A DNA stretch of 64,000 nucleotides from Molossus alvarezi (lineage: Eukaryota; Chordata; Mammalia; Chiroptera; Molossidae). Both the position numbers and the translations under genes were made by a program. The stretch spans positions 88,961,001 to 89,025,000 of the forward strand of contig CM073885.1 in NCBI GenBank assembly GCA_037176705.1. Direction: 5' to 3'. The notes under the pieces were generated by a model that was not told where the DNA came from, made no database searches, and saw only the letters and a list, made by a program, of their open reading frames with translations. Position 1 is the stretch's first letter. Each line of letters opens with the position of its first letter. Of this stretch, positions 14,501-24,630 are shown piece by piece.

Positions 14501-15500
14501 TATAATGAACTTCAAATTAATTGTGTGGTAGTTAGAAAATGTGGTCTGAATGATTCCTACCTTAGAAAGTCACTGAAACTTGCTTCACTGCCTATTATAC
14601 AGTCAATTTTTACAAATGTTCCACATGTGTTTAAAAAGAATTTCTATATATGGCCATTAGAACAAGTTTGTTTATAGGTAGTAATTCTTTACCCTCAGTA
14701 ATACTTTTGCTTTAAAGTCTATGTTGTCTGATATTAACATAACTACACCCACTTTCATTATGCCTGATCTATCTTTTCCAATCCCTTAACTTCTAACCTA
14801 TGTGTATTTGTATGTTTTAGGTATATCTGATGTAAATAGCTTTAATCTATTTAGATTTTGCTTTTGTTGTATGTTTTGGCTTACAATATTATTTAACTGA
14901 ACGACTGTATAACATTTATATTACTGAGATATTTAGATTCATATCTACTATTCTATTTTGTACTTTCTCTTCACCTCACTTTGTTTTTTGTAGCCTTATT
15001 TTTTTTATTGAGATTCTTCTCCTCATTATATTTTCCCCTCTTTTAGAATAGAAAATATACAGTCCCTTTCTATTCTTATAATGATTACCCATTAGTTTAA
15101 ACAATCATATAAAATGAATCGATACTTCTACATTGTTTCTTTTGAATTCTTCAAATCAATTCGTTCTCCCTCCTAGGCCAACTCACATATCATTATCATC
15201 CTGAATTTTAGTTCTATCTTGGAAAATTCTCAGCCATTATCTCTTTAAATATTGCCTCTATCATATTTTCTCCATTATTTCCTTCCAGAACTCTAATTAG
15301 GCCCACATTTGTCCTTCTGATGCTATCCTCCATGTCTCTCAAATTTTCTTCTTTTTTTACAACTTGTTTTTAATGTACTATGCTCTGGGTATTTTCTTTT
15401 TATTTATATTCCAGTTAACTAACTTCCTCCTTAGTTGTGTCTAATTTTTGTTATTATATCTGTCCATTTCTATCTGCTCTACCTAGAACCAAGGACAAGT
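11560..15500 (-). mobile_element. Ancient L1, reverse orientation, heavily decayed
   Basis: Old L1 with its 3' end near 11560 and its 5' side near 15500. The 3' UTR pattern on the plus strand ('ttaggcttacagaaacttgc') opens it. A minus-strand remnant at 13855-14046 reads LDYSIPVKEIESVVKNLTTK, the conserved region just before the L1 reverse transcriptase. Further right the text looks like old 5' L1 sequence in antisense. It has many indels, and boundaries are approximate. It is interrupted by a VES at 12826-13076. This is the only long L1 here in the NUBPL sense direction. Confidence 0.65.
12826..13076 (+). mobile_element. VES SINE, old, rearranged head
   Basis: The B-box region 'gggtttgatccc' is near 12866; the CT-rich body and 'cctcagatgaagatt' tail are present. 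The head is shortened ('ggcaggtgttgccctgtgcacc'), having lost the A-box part. The decayed TSD is 'aaaattgcatttt' (12811-12823) against 'aaaactgcatttt' (from 13077). It belongs to the older VES type with repeated 'cagtcagggca'. Confidence 0.85.
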
Positions 15501-15836
15501 CCAGCACCTATCCCCAATAACTACCAATTTGGGAAAATCTATTTCATTGATCACTTCTTAAAGGTCATCCTTTGGGTGTCCCAGCTTTTACATGGTGATT
15601 CTCCACTAAATTTTCCTTCCTCCTTAGGCACCAAACTTTGTCTCCAATCCTTCATCCATAGACCTGTAATATATAGACCCTCAGACACCAACAATCAATA
15701 GATAATACCTAAGTAAACTTCAATTCCAGTATACACCTATACTAATTAGCTCACATGTTCTTGTTATGTCTAAGTTCTAAGAAATTCCCTCCTTCCCCAC
15801 TACCTCAGTCATGAACTGAAAAGTAATTTTTGTCAA
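15500..15836. other. Intronic sequence, possible decayed repeat
   Basis: AT-rich, with short open frames only. It may be the outermost part of the ancient L1; nothing firmer is visible. Confidence 0.35.
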
Positions 15837-16250
15837 TTTTTTTTTTTTTTAACAGCACGTTAATTAAAGCTGGGGACAGTGAAACAAAGGAAAGGCTTAG
15901 GTTAGAAGAAGCAACAGGGAAGAGTCCAGGCAGTGCTCTGCTTCGGCTCCCTAAAAACATTATAGGAAAGAAGTGAGCCAGGTGGGGCACTGTTAGCTCA
16001 CTGAAAAGTCAGAGAAAAGGGGGCCGTGGAGACAGGTTCAGGGGGTAAGCCTGGGATGACCTGCCACTGCCTGTTGCTCCCCTGGTTGCAAGTCCCATAG
16101 GGACTCTTGGAGTTCAGGAGAGAAAAGTAAAGAGGCACACCTGAGAGGGAAGAAAGGAGCGAGCATGCTGTAGAAGAGCCTGCCTGTTAATAGTTTATGT
16201 AATATTTTAAGGTACGTTGTTATAGGAAGAGTTTTTTGGAACATCTAGTC
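15837..16250 (-). pseudogene. Unidentified retrocopy-like block with poly(A) on the minus strand
   Basis: A GC-richer block embedded in AT-rich sequence. The plus strand begins with a T run (15837-15852), which on the minus strand is a poly(A) tail after 'attaacgtgctgtt'. The minus-strand reading has the look of an mRNA 3' UTR, with no long ORF. No matching TSD was found at the 16250 side and no source gene was recognised. It could be a retrocopied 3' UTR or part of an LTR; both remain guesses. Confidence 0.4.
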
Positions 16251-16633
16251 TGCCTTGCAACCAGAATTAGAAACAGAAAGCTGCTGATAATTATACAGTG
16301 ATCTTATATCCCCTAATATATCTTCCAAAACTCCCACTATTTTTCAAATAGTTTTTGTTTTACTATTTCTTTTGAACTTTCTAGGTAGACAAACATATTA
16401 CATGGAATTGTGACAATTTTATCTTTTCCTTTCACTGTTAATAACTATTTTTATTGTTCTTGTTTTAGTGCATTGGCTAAATTCTGCAGTAGCAAGGGCA
16501 GCTACATTTTGCTTTTAATGTAACATGGAACAGGTTATACCAAAATAATATAGGAGAACATGAATATCAACTATTTACTTAATCTTCCCTCTGAAATAGA
16601 TGATCTAACTAGTTTGTAGAAGATATGGCTTGA
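16251..16633. other. Intronic AT-rich sequence
   Basis: No recognised feature. Confidence 0.4.
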
Positions 16634-16795
16634 GCCCTGGCCAGGTGGCTGGGTTGGTTAGACCACCATTCTACATGCCAAAAGGTTGCAGGTCTGATTC
16701 CCAGTCAGGGCACACCCTTAATTTGCAAGTTCAATCCCCAGTCAGGGCGCATAGAGGAGGCAACTGATAGGTATTTCTTTCTCACATGGATGTTC

Positions 16796-16842
<47 letters not shown>

Positions 16843-16914
16843 ATCTATCTTCCCCTTCCTCTCTTTTAAATCAATGAAAACATACCCTCAGATGAGAATT
16901 AAGAAAAGAAAATA
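16634..16914 (+). mobile_element. VES SINE, old subfamily
   Basis: Head 'gccctggccaggtggctg', two 'cagtcagggc' blocks and tail 'cctcagatgaga'. The CT-rich body has been replaced or expanded into a TCTA microsatellite (about 16796-16843). No clean TSD was found. Confidence 0.85.
16796..16843 (+). repeat. (TCTA)n microsatellite inside a VES
   Basis: About twelve TCTA units sit where other copies have TCTC, so the microsatellite probably grew from the SINE's own pyrimidine tract. Confidence 0.9.
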
Positions 16915-16953
16915 TTGTTTGAAGTTCAAACCGGAACTGATCATTGAAACTAG

Positions 16954-17304
16954 GTGTTATGGACTGACTGTTGTACCCCCAACAATATATAATATATGTT
17001 AAAATCCTAAACCCCCATGTGGTGAAATTAGAAGATGGAGTCCTGGGAGGTGACTAGGTCATGATGGTAGAGCTCTCATGAATGGGATAAATGCTCTCAT
17101 AAAACAGACTCCTTGTCCTTTCTGCCATGAGAGGACACAGTGAGAAGTTGGCTGCCTATAAACCAGGAACAAGGTCCTTGCCAGATATTGAATCTGCTGG
17201 CACCTTGATCATGGACTTCCCAGCCTCAAAACTGGAAAATGTTTGTGGTTTAAGCCACCCAGGCTATGGTATTTTTGTTATAGCAGCCTGAACAGACTAA
17301 GACA
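16954..17304 (+). mobile_element. MLT1-type (ERVL-MaLR) solo LTR
   Basis: Starts 'tgttatggactgactg' and ends 'agcagcctgaacagactaag' plus 'aca', with the internal phrase 'ggtttaagccacccag'. These are hallmarks of mammal-wide MLT1 LTRs as I recall them. It is non-coding and ancient; no internal proviral sequence is attached. The family name needs a repeat search. Confidence 0.8.
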
Positions 17305-18746
17305 GTCAACAATCTTTTCACAAAACTGAAAATCAAAATCTCTAACACTGTAAAGGAACAGTCTTTGTTAAATCCCAACCCAGAAAAAAAAACTGCACTT
17401 TAAATATTTCTTGTAGTTTAATGAATAATAAATTATAAACTGAAAGCTAAGCAATATAAGCAGATTCAGCATCATGCTGTTAAATGTTTCTTCAGAATTT
17501 AACAGGGAAAAGTATACATTGAAACTTCTAAACATATACAGCATATACATTAAAAAAAAGATACATTCTTCATCATCTTCTCCTATATATCAGTAAACAA
17601 ATTAATACTGCCTAAAAGCATTTTACTTTAAATAATAAAGTTATCAGAATTGAATGCTGGCATAGGCTAAAAACGGTCACACTTTTAAATTAATAGGGAA
17701 AAAATGAGTAACAACTCATGGTTACAGGTACAAATTTGTTTCTTTTCCACAGAATTTTATTTAAAGAAAATGCATATAGCACTTCCTCCTCATTGGTTTA
17801 ATTAAAAAAAAAAGCTAACGTCTAGAAACTTTGGAATCCACTGCTTTGTGACTAATAGCTCGTTGACAAGAACACCATTAGCTGAAGTAATCACAACACA
17901 GATCATCACTTCCTACCTCACTGCATCTCCATGACAGTGCATACACTGAAGTCAGACCAGTTCAACTGCCACAATGCCATTCACAACAACACTCTGCTGA
18001 ATGCTCCTCACTCTATTACAACAAAGATCTATCATTTCTAACAGGTGTGCATTTAATCAATGGATTGTATGTCACCAGCAGATTTCAAACAAAGTTTGAG
18101 ACTACTTTTTTATTATAAATTAATTATAAAGCTAGAATAGATTTGTGACCATGTCAAACAGAAAATCTAGGTAAAAAGAAAATAGGCATAAGAAAGGCTA
18201 CTTGGAATCTTTCTCTTAAAGTTGACATTGTAAAAATTCTAAGGATAACTCTGATTTAAAATCAGATATTCTTTCTGTAGTGATCCTGTTGTTAATGAGT
18301 CTGCTAAATGACTCCATTTACTTGGTATTTGCTGTAAGCCTAAAACATCTCCGTACCTTCTACTTTTCCCTGGCTCCAAAACTAAAAGAAGAGTTTTAAA
18401 TATACTTGAACATCAAGGTTCAGAAATATATGTCTTAAAAAATTATAAATTAAAACCATATAACTAGAGACATTAAACCTGTTTTTTAAAATGACAGAGT
18501 GCAGCCAAGAATATACAACCTAATTTAATTAATTTTAAGGCACAAACATAGAGTAAATTAATAAACTAAACAATTTTATAAAAACAAGCCTTTATCCACA
18601 TATTGAGAAGACACTCAAAGGTAAAGAACTTTCAAAAAGTAGGAAAGGACAGCCAGTGCAAATTTTCTAATTTCACTTTCTCACCGACCACTTTCCTATT
18701 CCTTCCTTTCTGAAACTAAGATCCTGTCTTATAGGAAATCAGATGC
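17305..18746. other. Intronic sequence with one member of an unexplained direct-repeat pair
   Basis: AT-rich sequence with no exon recognised. It includes the direct repeat at 17563-17631 described separately. Confidence 0.4.
17563..17631 (+). repeat. Unexplained direct repeat A, copy 1
   Basis: About 69 bases, starting 'acattcttcatcatcttctc' and ending in 'cctaaaagcattttacttt', nearly identical to 20953-21024. No known family was recognised. The HAL1 at 18762-20913 lies between the two copies. Confidence 0.85.
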
Positions 18747-18761
18747 AAAAAAGGAGTTGCA

Positions 18762-20913
18762 GGAAAATCATGAACTTCCGGTCAAAATGGCAGCATAGGT
18801 AAATAGGGTATCTCGTTCTCCCACAACCACATCAAAGTTACAACTAGACTACAGAACAACCATCATTCAAAACCACCTGAAATCAAGCTGAATGGAAGTC
18901 CTGCAACTACAGAATTAAAGCAGCAGCCACATCCAGACTGGTAGGAGGGGCGGAGGAGCGACAGGCTGGTCCCACACCCACGTGTGGCAGATAAAAATCA
19001 GGAGGACACCTCGGCTGGGAAGGTCCTCCCTGAGGGCTGAGGGGTCCCCATCCCACACCAGGCACCCCGCTCAGGGTTCCCGTCTCAGGAAGAGAAGTCC
19101 CCATAACTTCTGGCTGGAAAAACCAGCGGGAACTGAGGCTCAGGGAGGCTGAGGCGGCTGGAGCCCCAGGCAGCTCCTTAAAGGGCCCACGCACGGACTT
19201 ATCGGACTCTCTCCCTCTAAGCTTGGACGGGAGGCAACTCAAGGGGCGCCAGAGAAACACAGGGAAGAACTGAGCTGGTTGGAATTGGAGTGAGGGCTGG
19301 AGAGGGTGCTTTCTCCGAGACAAACGTGCTGTCAGAGGCCTTTGTTCCTTTGGTGAGCCCTTCCCTAGGCGGCAGACAGCCGCCATATCTGGGACTCCAG
19401 CAACCTGGCTCACACTGGTAGCCCTGCCCTGGTGATTCCCTGAGGCCCCGCCCCACCCAACTTTCAGGCCCACCCAAGCTGTTGCCAGTTGCTTTACCAT
19501 AGGATTGGCCTGTCTTGGATCCTGCTTCAGGTTTTTCCAAAATTCTTTCAAACAAGCAGCATCTGGTCTCAGCTAGCCCCATACCTCTTGTTAAGTAATA
19601 CACAGAAACAAACACAGGGAGGCAGCCAAAATGAGGAGACAAAGAAACAGGTCCCAAATAAAAAAAAAACAGAACAAAACCCCAGGAAAAGAACTAAGCA
19701 AAATGGACATAAGCAACCTAACAGATGCTGAGTTCAAAATACTGCTTATAAGGATGCTCAATGAACTTAGTGAGAACCTCAGTGAACTTAGGGAGGGCCT
19801 CAAGAGCATAAAAAAGGACCAGTCAGAAATGAAGGAGGCACTAACTGAAATAAAGAATGATTTGCACAGATTCAATAGTAGAGTAGGTAAAACCAAGAAG
19901 CAAACCATCAATTTGGAATATAAGGAAGCAAAAAATACCCAATCAGAACAGCAAAAAGAAAAAAGAATCCAAAAAAATGAGGATGGTGTAAGGAGCCCCT
20001 GGGACAATTTCAAGCATGCCAACATTCGCATCTTGGGGTTGCCAGATGCAGAAGAGAGAGAATAAGAAATCGAAAACCTGTTTGAAACAATAATGGCAGA
20101 AAACTTCCCTAACTTGGTGAAGGAAACAGACATACAAGTCTAGAAAGCACAAAGAGTCCCAAACAAGATGAACCCCAACAGGCCCACACCAAGACACATC
20201 ATCATCAAATGCAAAAGGTTCAAGACAAAGAGAGAATCTTAAAAGCAGCAAGAGAAAAGCAGTTAGTTACCTACAAGGGAGTTCCCATAAGATGGTCAGC
20301 TGATTTCTCAAAAGTAACCTTGCAGGCCAGAAGGGAGTGGCAAGAAATATTCAGAGTGATGAAAAGCAAGAACCTACAACCAAGATTACTCTATCCTGCA
20401 GAGCTGTCATTTAGAATCGATGGCCACATAAAGAGTTTCCCAGACAAGAACAAGCTAAAGGAGTTCATCACCACCAAACCATTATTATATGAAATGCTGA
20501 AGGGTATTCTTGAAGAAAAAGATAAAACATATGAACAAACAAAATGGCAATAAATACATAGCTATCAACAACTGAATCTACAAACAAAATGAACAAGCAG
20601 AACAGAAACATTCTCATAGATATAGAGAACTATTTTTGGTTGCCAGATGGGAGGGGGTAGGGGGGAATGGGTAAAAAAAGTGAAGGAATTAAGAAGTACA
20701 GATGGGTTGCTAGACTGACAAACCTCAAAGGGAAGAGGGGTTGTGGGGTGGGAAGAAATAAACTAAAGAATTTATATGCATATATGCATAACCAATGAAC
20801 ACAGATAACAGTGTGGGAAAAGGCAGGAGTAGAATGGGAGGGGGAAGTAGGGGATTAATGGGGGAAAATGAGGAACATCTGTAATACATTCAACAATAAA
20901 GATTTTCAAAAAG
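18762..20913 (+). mobile_element. HAL1 (half-L1) copy 2, full-length at its 5' end
   Basis: Same 2.1-kb layout as 7609-9708: 5' UTR (to 19630), ORF1, 3' UTR with G-rich tract (about 20650-20870), 'caataaagattttc' end, and no ORF2. TSD 'aaaggagttgca' is at 18750-18761 and 20914-20925. About eleven extra bases ('ggaaaatcatg') lie between the TSD and the shared 5' start 'aacttccggtc', either true 5' sequence or untemplated bases. The 5' end has ETS-like 'cttccgg' and YY1-like 'caaaatggcagc'. Confidence 0.9.
19631..20553 (+). pseudogene. HAL1 copy 2 ORF1 (L1 ORF1p-like), broken
   Basis: Starts MRRQRNRSQIKKKQ and is open from 19631 to 20065: coiled-coil region (SELREGLKSIKKDQSEMKEA), then the start of the RRM (ANIRILGLPDAEERE). 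A CAA-to-TAA change then stops it. A second in-frame stop (TAG in 'aagtctagaaag') and a one-base loss near 20205 follow. The remaining C-terminal domain is open at 20209-20553 and ends KDKTYEQTKWQ. About 300 codons in the unbroken form, the usual ORF1p length class. Confidence 0.85.
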
Positions 20914-20952
20914 AAAGGAGTTGCATCCACTTTCAGGAGAACAGAAAATGGC

Positions 20953-21024
20953 ACATTCTTCATCATCTTCTCCTAGATACCATCAGTAAATAAATTAATA
21001 CTGCCTAAAAGCATTTTACTTTTA
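20953..21024 (+). repeat. Unexplained direct repeat A, copy 2
   Basis: Matches 17563-17631 with only a few differences ('ctagatacc' for 'ctatat', 'taaataaa' for 'taaacaaa'). Similarity fades on both sides, so the repeat unit is short. Confidence 0.85.
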
Positions 21025-22135
21025 AGTGGCTGGGTAAGACAATGTAGTTCTACCAATTAATGGTACCCAGAAAAGGCTTAGAATACACTACCGGTGTACC
21101 TGGAATAAAAGAAGGATTTAGAGGGAAGGTCAGTAAAGACAGGAGAATGAAAAGGGTCAAAACTCAAGTGCCAACCTGGACAGCCTAAAGGCAATGTCAT
21201 AATACTGTATCTAGAAGTGGAAAGTAGGGGGAGGTACAATGTTAGAGAGGGGAACAGAAAGTAAGACTATAAAGAATATTCTTCAGTGTTTTTACAAGTG
21301 TACACCTATCTTAACATTAAAATTTCATTTATCTTCAGCATAATTTCCCTTTTTGTACCAGCCTAGAACCCTACTTCTCTATTCCTGGCACCCACTCATC
21401 TCAAAGCTGAAAGCCATTCAGGCATACATTTCTCAGAATCCAACCTCTGTCCCACAAACACACTGCCCCTTTCTTTTCCAGTCCATTTTTCCCCAATCAA
21501 GATTCTTCTTGTCTCACGTGGGTGGTTTCCATTAGGCAAAGAATCTGACAAAAGTAAACCACATTGAGAACTTAAGCTTTGTAGAGGATAAAAGTATTTT
21601 TAAATGGAAGCTGATCACTAGAATATAAATAGGAAAATGTATAAGAGATATTTTGGAGCAGGGATCATATCTCAGATTCTTCTCTACTCTGAGGCTAACG
21701 TTTTCTTCATTTAGTTAATCATTCAGAAAATATTTACTGAGTAACTAGAAGTATAGATAAACTTGGCATCCTACTTCTGAATACTTGCCAGTTTACACTG
21801 TAGAGTGTAACAGGAAAAAATGAAAAAATAGGCAATAATGGGACTTTAGGAACAGATGATAAATTCTTGCTCTACACATCATTATTCCAACAACCACCAT
21901 TCCTGGCCTCCAGCCCACCTTACACCTGCCTTGGCATCAGTAATTGATCACATTCTTTCCTGCTTAAAAAACCAGTATGGACTCAGAATTTTTTTAACTT
22001 TAGATTCCAGGTAACTAGCTGTTATTTAAGATGACAACTATGTGTTATCTCCGAGTTAAACGGTTAGTCAGGCATTTGGAAAGGAAAAATTTTAAAGATG
22101 ACAGAAGGAACTACTATATTGAGTCTAGAAGAGTA
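21025..22135. other. Intronic sequence
   Basis: No exon or RNA gene was recognised. 'ttcagaaaatatttactgag' near 21723 resembles an L2 3' end in reverse but is too short to call. Confidence 0.4.
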
Positions 22136-22139
22136 ACAA

Positions 22140-22265
22140 AAATAGCAGTTACATTATGTGTCATGTAGCACTGCATAGATACTTTAAAGACATTATATTT
22201 CATTGAATCCTTACAACAATCCTATGAGGCAAATACTATCTCCATTTTACAGTGAAGAAAGTAGA
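22140..22265 (-). mobile_element. MIR SINE fragment
   Basis: 'gaatccttacaacaatccta', 'tgaggcaaatactatctcca' and 'ttttacag' are the reverse of the conserved MIR 3' half (ancient mammal-wide tRNA-SINE). Boundaries are approximate. Confidence 0.75.
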
Positions 22266-22800
22266 AGGCTATCCCCAGCCTCCTCTCAGCTTATCTAAAT
22301 TCCCTTCTTCCACAGCAGCCTCCAAACCAGCTCTCCACAAACATTTTCTCTACTAATCTCCTCCAGCATCAGACAATAAATGTTATCCTGTGTGATTGTC
22401 TTTCTTATGCCTCTGTTCTGCCTCCTCAACTAAATACCATGTTCCCCTTGCTCAGTATAGCTGGTGCTCAAAAACATACACTTATATAATGGCCAAAACA
22501 ATTTTGCAAACAGTCAAAAATTAATAGACATTAAAAGAAACCTGCACAGCCTCTATTTGGTCATCCAGACAGGTTTAGTGCAATAAAATATTATTTATTA
22601 TAAGCAAACTAGTCACTTACTAACTGTAGCCTTGAACAAGTTGTCTTCATATGACATAAAGTCTTCATATATCATACTTCACATAAAGTAGTTGAAAACC
22701 AAAAAACTAAATCTGCCCACTGTTAAGCAGCTAGCAACAAAAGCATTAAGGGTTTACAACTAGTCCTGTTTTATCCTAAGTCTCATATTTTTTCCACATA
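22266..22800. other. Intronic sequence
   Basis: Pyrimidine-rich stretch near 22270-22470 with no exon. Nothing was recognised before the Tigger-type left end. Confidence 0.4.
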
Positions 22801-24630
22801 CAGTCGTCCCTCGCCACTTCGCGCTTCGACTTTCACAGCTTCACTCTATCACGGTTTTTTCAAATACATTCATTAAAAAGTTGATCGAGACAGTGAAAAT
22901 GATACAGCACATGCTCGGTTGTCTGAGTCAATTATACACCCCTCTATTACAATTACAATTAAAATTATTATACGTATGGATTGTAGGCCTATGTATTCAA
23001 GCACCCCCCACATATCCTTCAATGCCAGGTGCAACCACTCAACCACTCCTTGTGTGTGGGCAATAACTTTTTTCCAAAAAAATCAGGTGTGGTGAAACCA
23101 AGCCAATCAGAGTGTGCTGTTCACTGATTGGCTATCCTATCCTCTTCCTATCCTGGACACTGATTGGCTCAGCCTCATGCAAGTTCTACATCGCTATGCC
23201 TTGGAAGCATCTTTGCTCTTGTAAGTGTTTGCAATTTCTGAGAACTTTTATCTAAGCCCCACGATGGCTCCTAAATGTGCTGCTTCTTCTAAGCCTTCTG
23301 ACAATGAAACTGAGCTCTGGAGGAAGATGCTTACCATCTAGGAGAAGGTGAAACTCTTGGATATAATTAAAAATGGCAAGAAAATCGTGGAGGTTGCCTG
23401 CCACTATGACTTGAATGAGTCTACCGTTCACTCCATCGATAAAGATGAAAAGAACATCTGTGCAATGACTACTGTCTCTTTCGACAAGGAAGCAAAGTGA
23501 GTCGTGACAAGTCATAATAAGTTCATAGTGAAAACGGAGTCTGCCCCAGCCATTCGGATCAGCGACAGCCACAAGAAAAACATTCCATTGGATTCGCTGG
23601 TCATCCAGGAGAAGGCGACACAGCTCTATCAGCACTTTACGGTGGACAAACCTCAACCAGGACCCTCTTCTGCAACGTTCATGGATTTCAAGGTGAGCAA
23701 GGGTTGGTTCGAGAAGTTCCAGAAGAGGCATTACCTGAAGAGTGTAGTGTCGTTCTCCACGGAGATGCTGCGGATATGACCTGCGATGACGTAGATAAGC
23801 TACTAGAGACACATTCGGATCCCTTAACTGACGAGGATCTGGTGGAGATGACTATGTCTGTGAGTGAGGAGGAGGAAGAGCTGCCAGAGGTTCCTGGAGG
23901 TCAGGAGGAGGAAGTTGGCCTTACAGTTAAGCATCTCTCACAAGTTGTGAGAACTATTAAGGCAGTACCGGACATGACTGGCGAATGGGACCCACAAATG
24001 ATGCATGCATTGTGCTTCCGGAATACACTTGATGGAGCAATAGAACCCTACAAAAGCCTCCTCACACATATGAAGAGACAGCGCCAGCAACTGCCTATCA
24101 TGATGTTCTTCAGCCACACATCCAGAGACCCACTGCCTACTCCTAGTGCTCCAGGAAAAGACGACGCACCTGCTGAAGATACTGCACCACCTGAAGACTC
24201 TCCTACTGAGGTTGTGCCTTCAGAGGAACAGTAACCTTGCTCTTCTTTGCTGTGCAGTACATCTCTTCATCTTCATCGCTTCATCATCGAACAAGTTGCA
24301 CTATTTTCATAGGTTAGTGGTTGTAAGAACTGTGTGTGTGTGTAATTAAATGTACAATAATAATATATTTGTAACGTCTAATATGTCTTATTTTCTCTTA
24401 TTTTGTTTAATATATTGGGTAATATGAGTGTAATAGTGACTAAAGGGTGTTATTTCGTGTCTAGAGGGCTCTAATAATGTTAAAAAATGAATTTAGAAGG
24501 TCGTAAACAGGTTTTCTATGCTCTAACTGTGAAAATATTCAATTTATAAATAAAGAATCCTACTTCACAGAAATTCACTTATCACAGTAGAGTCTGGAAC
24601 TGATTAACCACAATAAACGAGGGCCGACTG
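22801..24630 (+). mobile_element. Tigger-type DNA transposon, internally deleted (1.83 kb)
   Basis: Flanked by TA on both sides (22799-22800 and 24631-24632). The ends are inverted: 'cagtcgtccctcg' on the left and 'cagtcggccctcg' as reverse complement of the right, 12 of 13 matching. It contains remnants of a pogo/Tigger transposase in plus orientation. TA duplication, TIR type and the CENP-B-like DNA-binding domain fit the Tigger group of Tc1/mariner transposons. The catalytic DDE domain is absent, so it cannot mobilise itself. Confidence 0.9.
23264..24234 (+). pseudogene. Tigger-type transposase remnant: DNA-binding domain fused to C-terminal tail
   Basis: ATG at 23264 begins MAPKCAASSKPSDNETE. 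In-frame stops are TAG at 23339 (in 'LTI-stop-EKVKLLDI', the first helix-turn-helix) and TGA at 23498. The CENP-B/Tc5-type helix-turn-helix follows (FKVSKGWFEKFQKRHYLKSV, to about 23745). After a frameshift the text runs VVLHGDAADMTCDDVDKLL then PLTDEDLVEM, i.e. straight from the end of the DNA-binding region into the acidic C-terminal tail. About 200 residues of DDE catalytic domain normally found between them are missing. The last frame is open at 23704-24234 and ends PTEVVPSEEQ; 'KRQRQQLPIMMFFS' resembles Tigger C-terminal ends. No host function is implied. Confidence 0.85.

Noticed and set aside
23252..23812. 186-codon frame on the minus strand of the Tigger element
   Set aside because: Antisense shadow of the transposase DNA-binding region; no domain in that direction.
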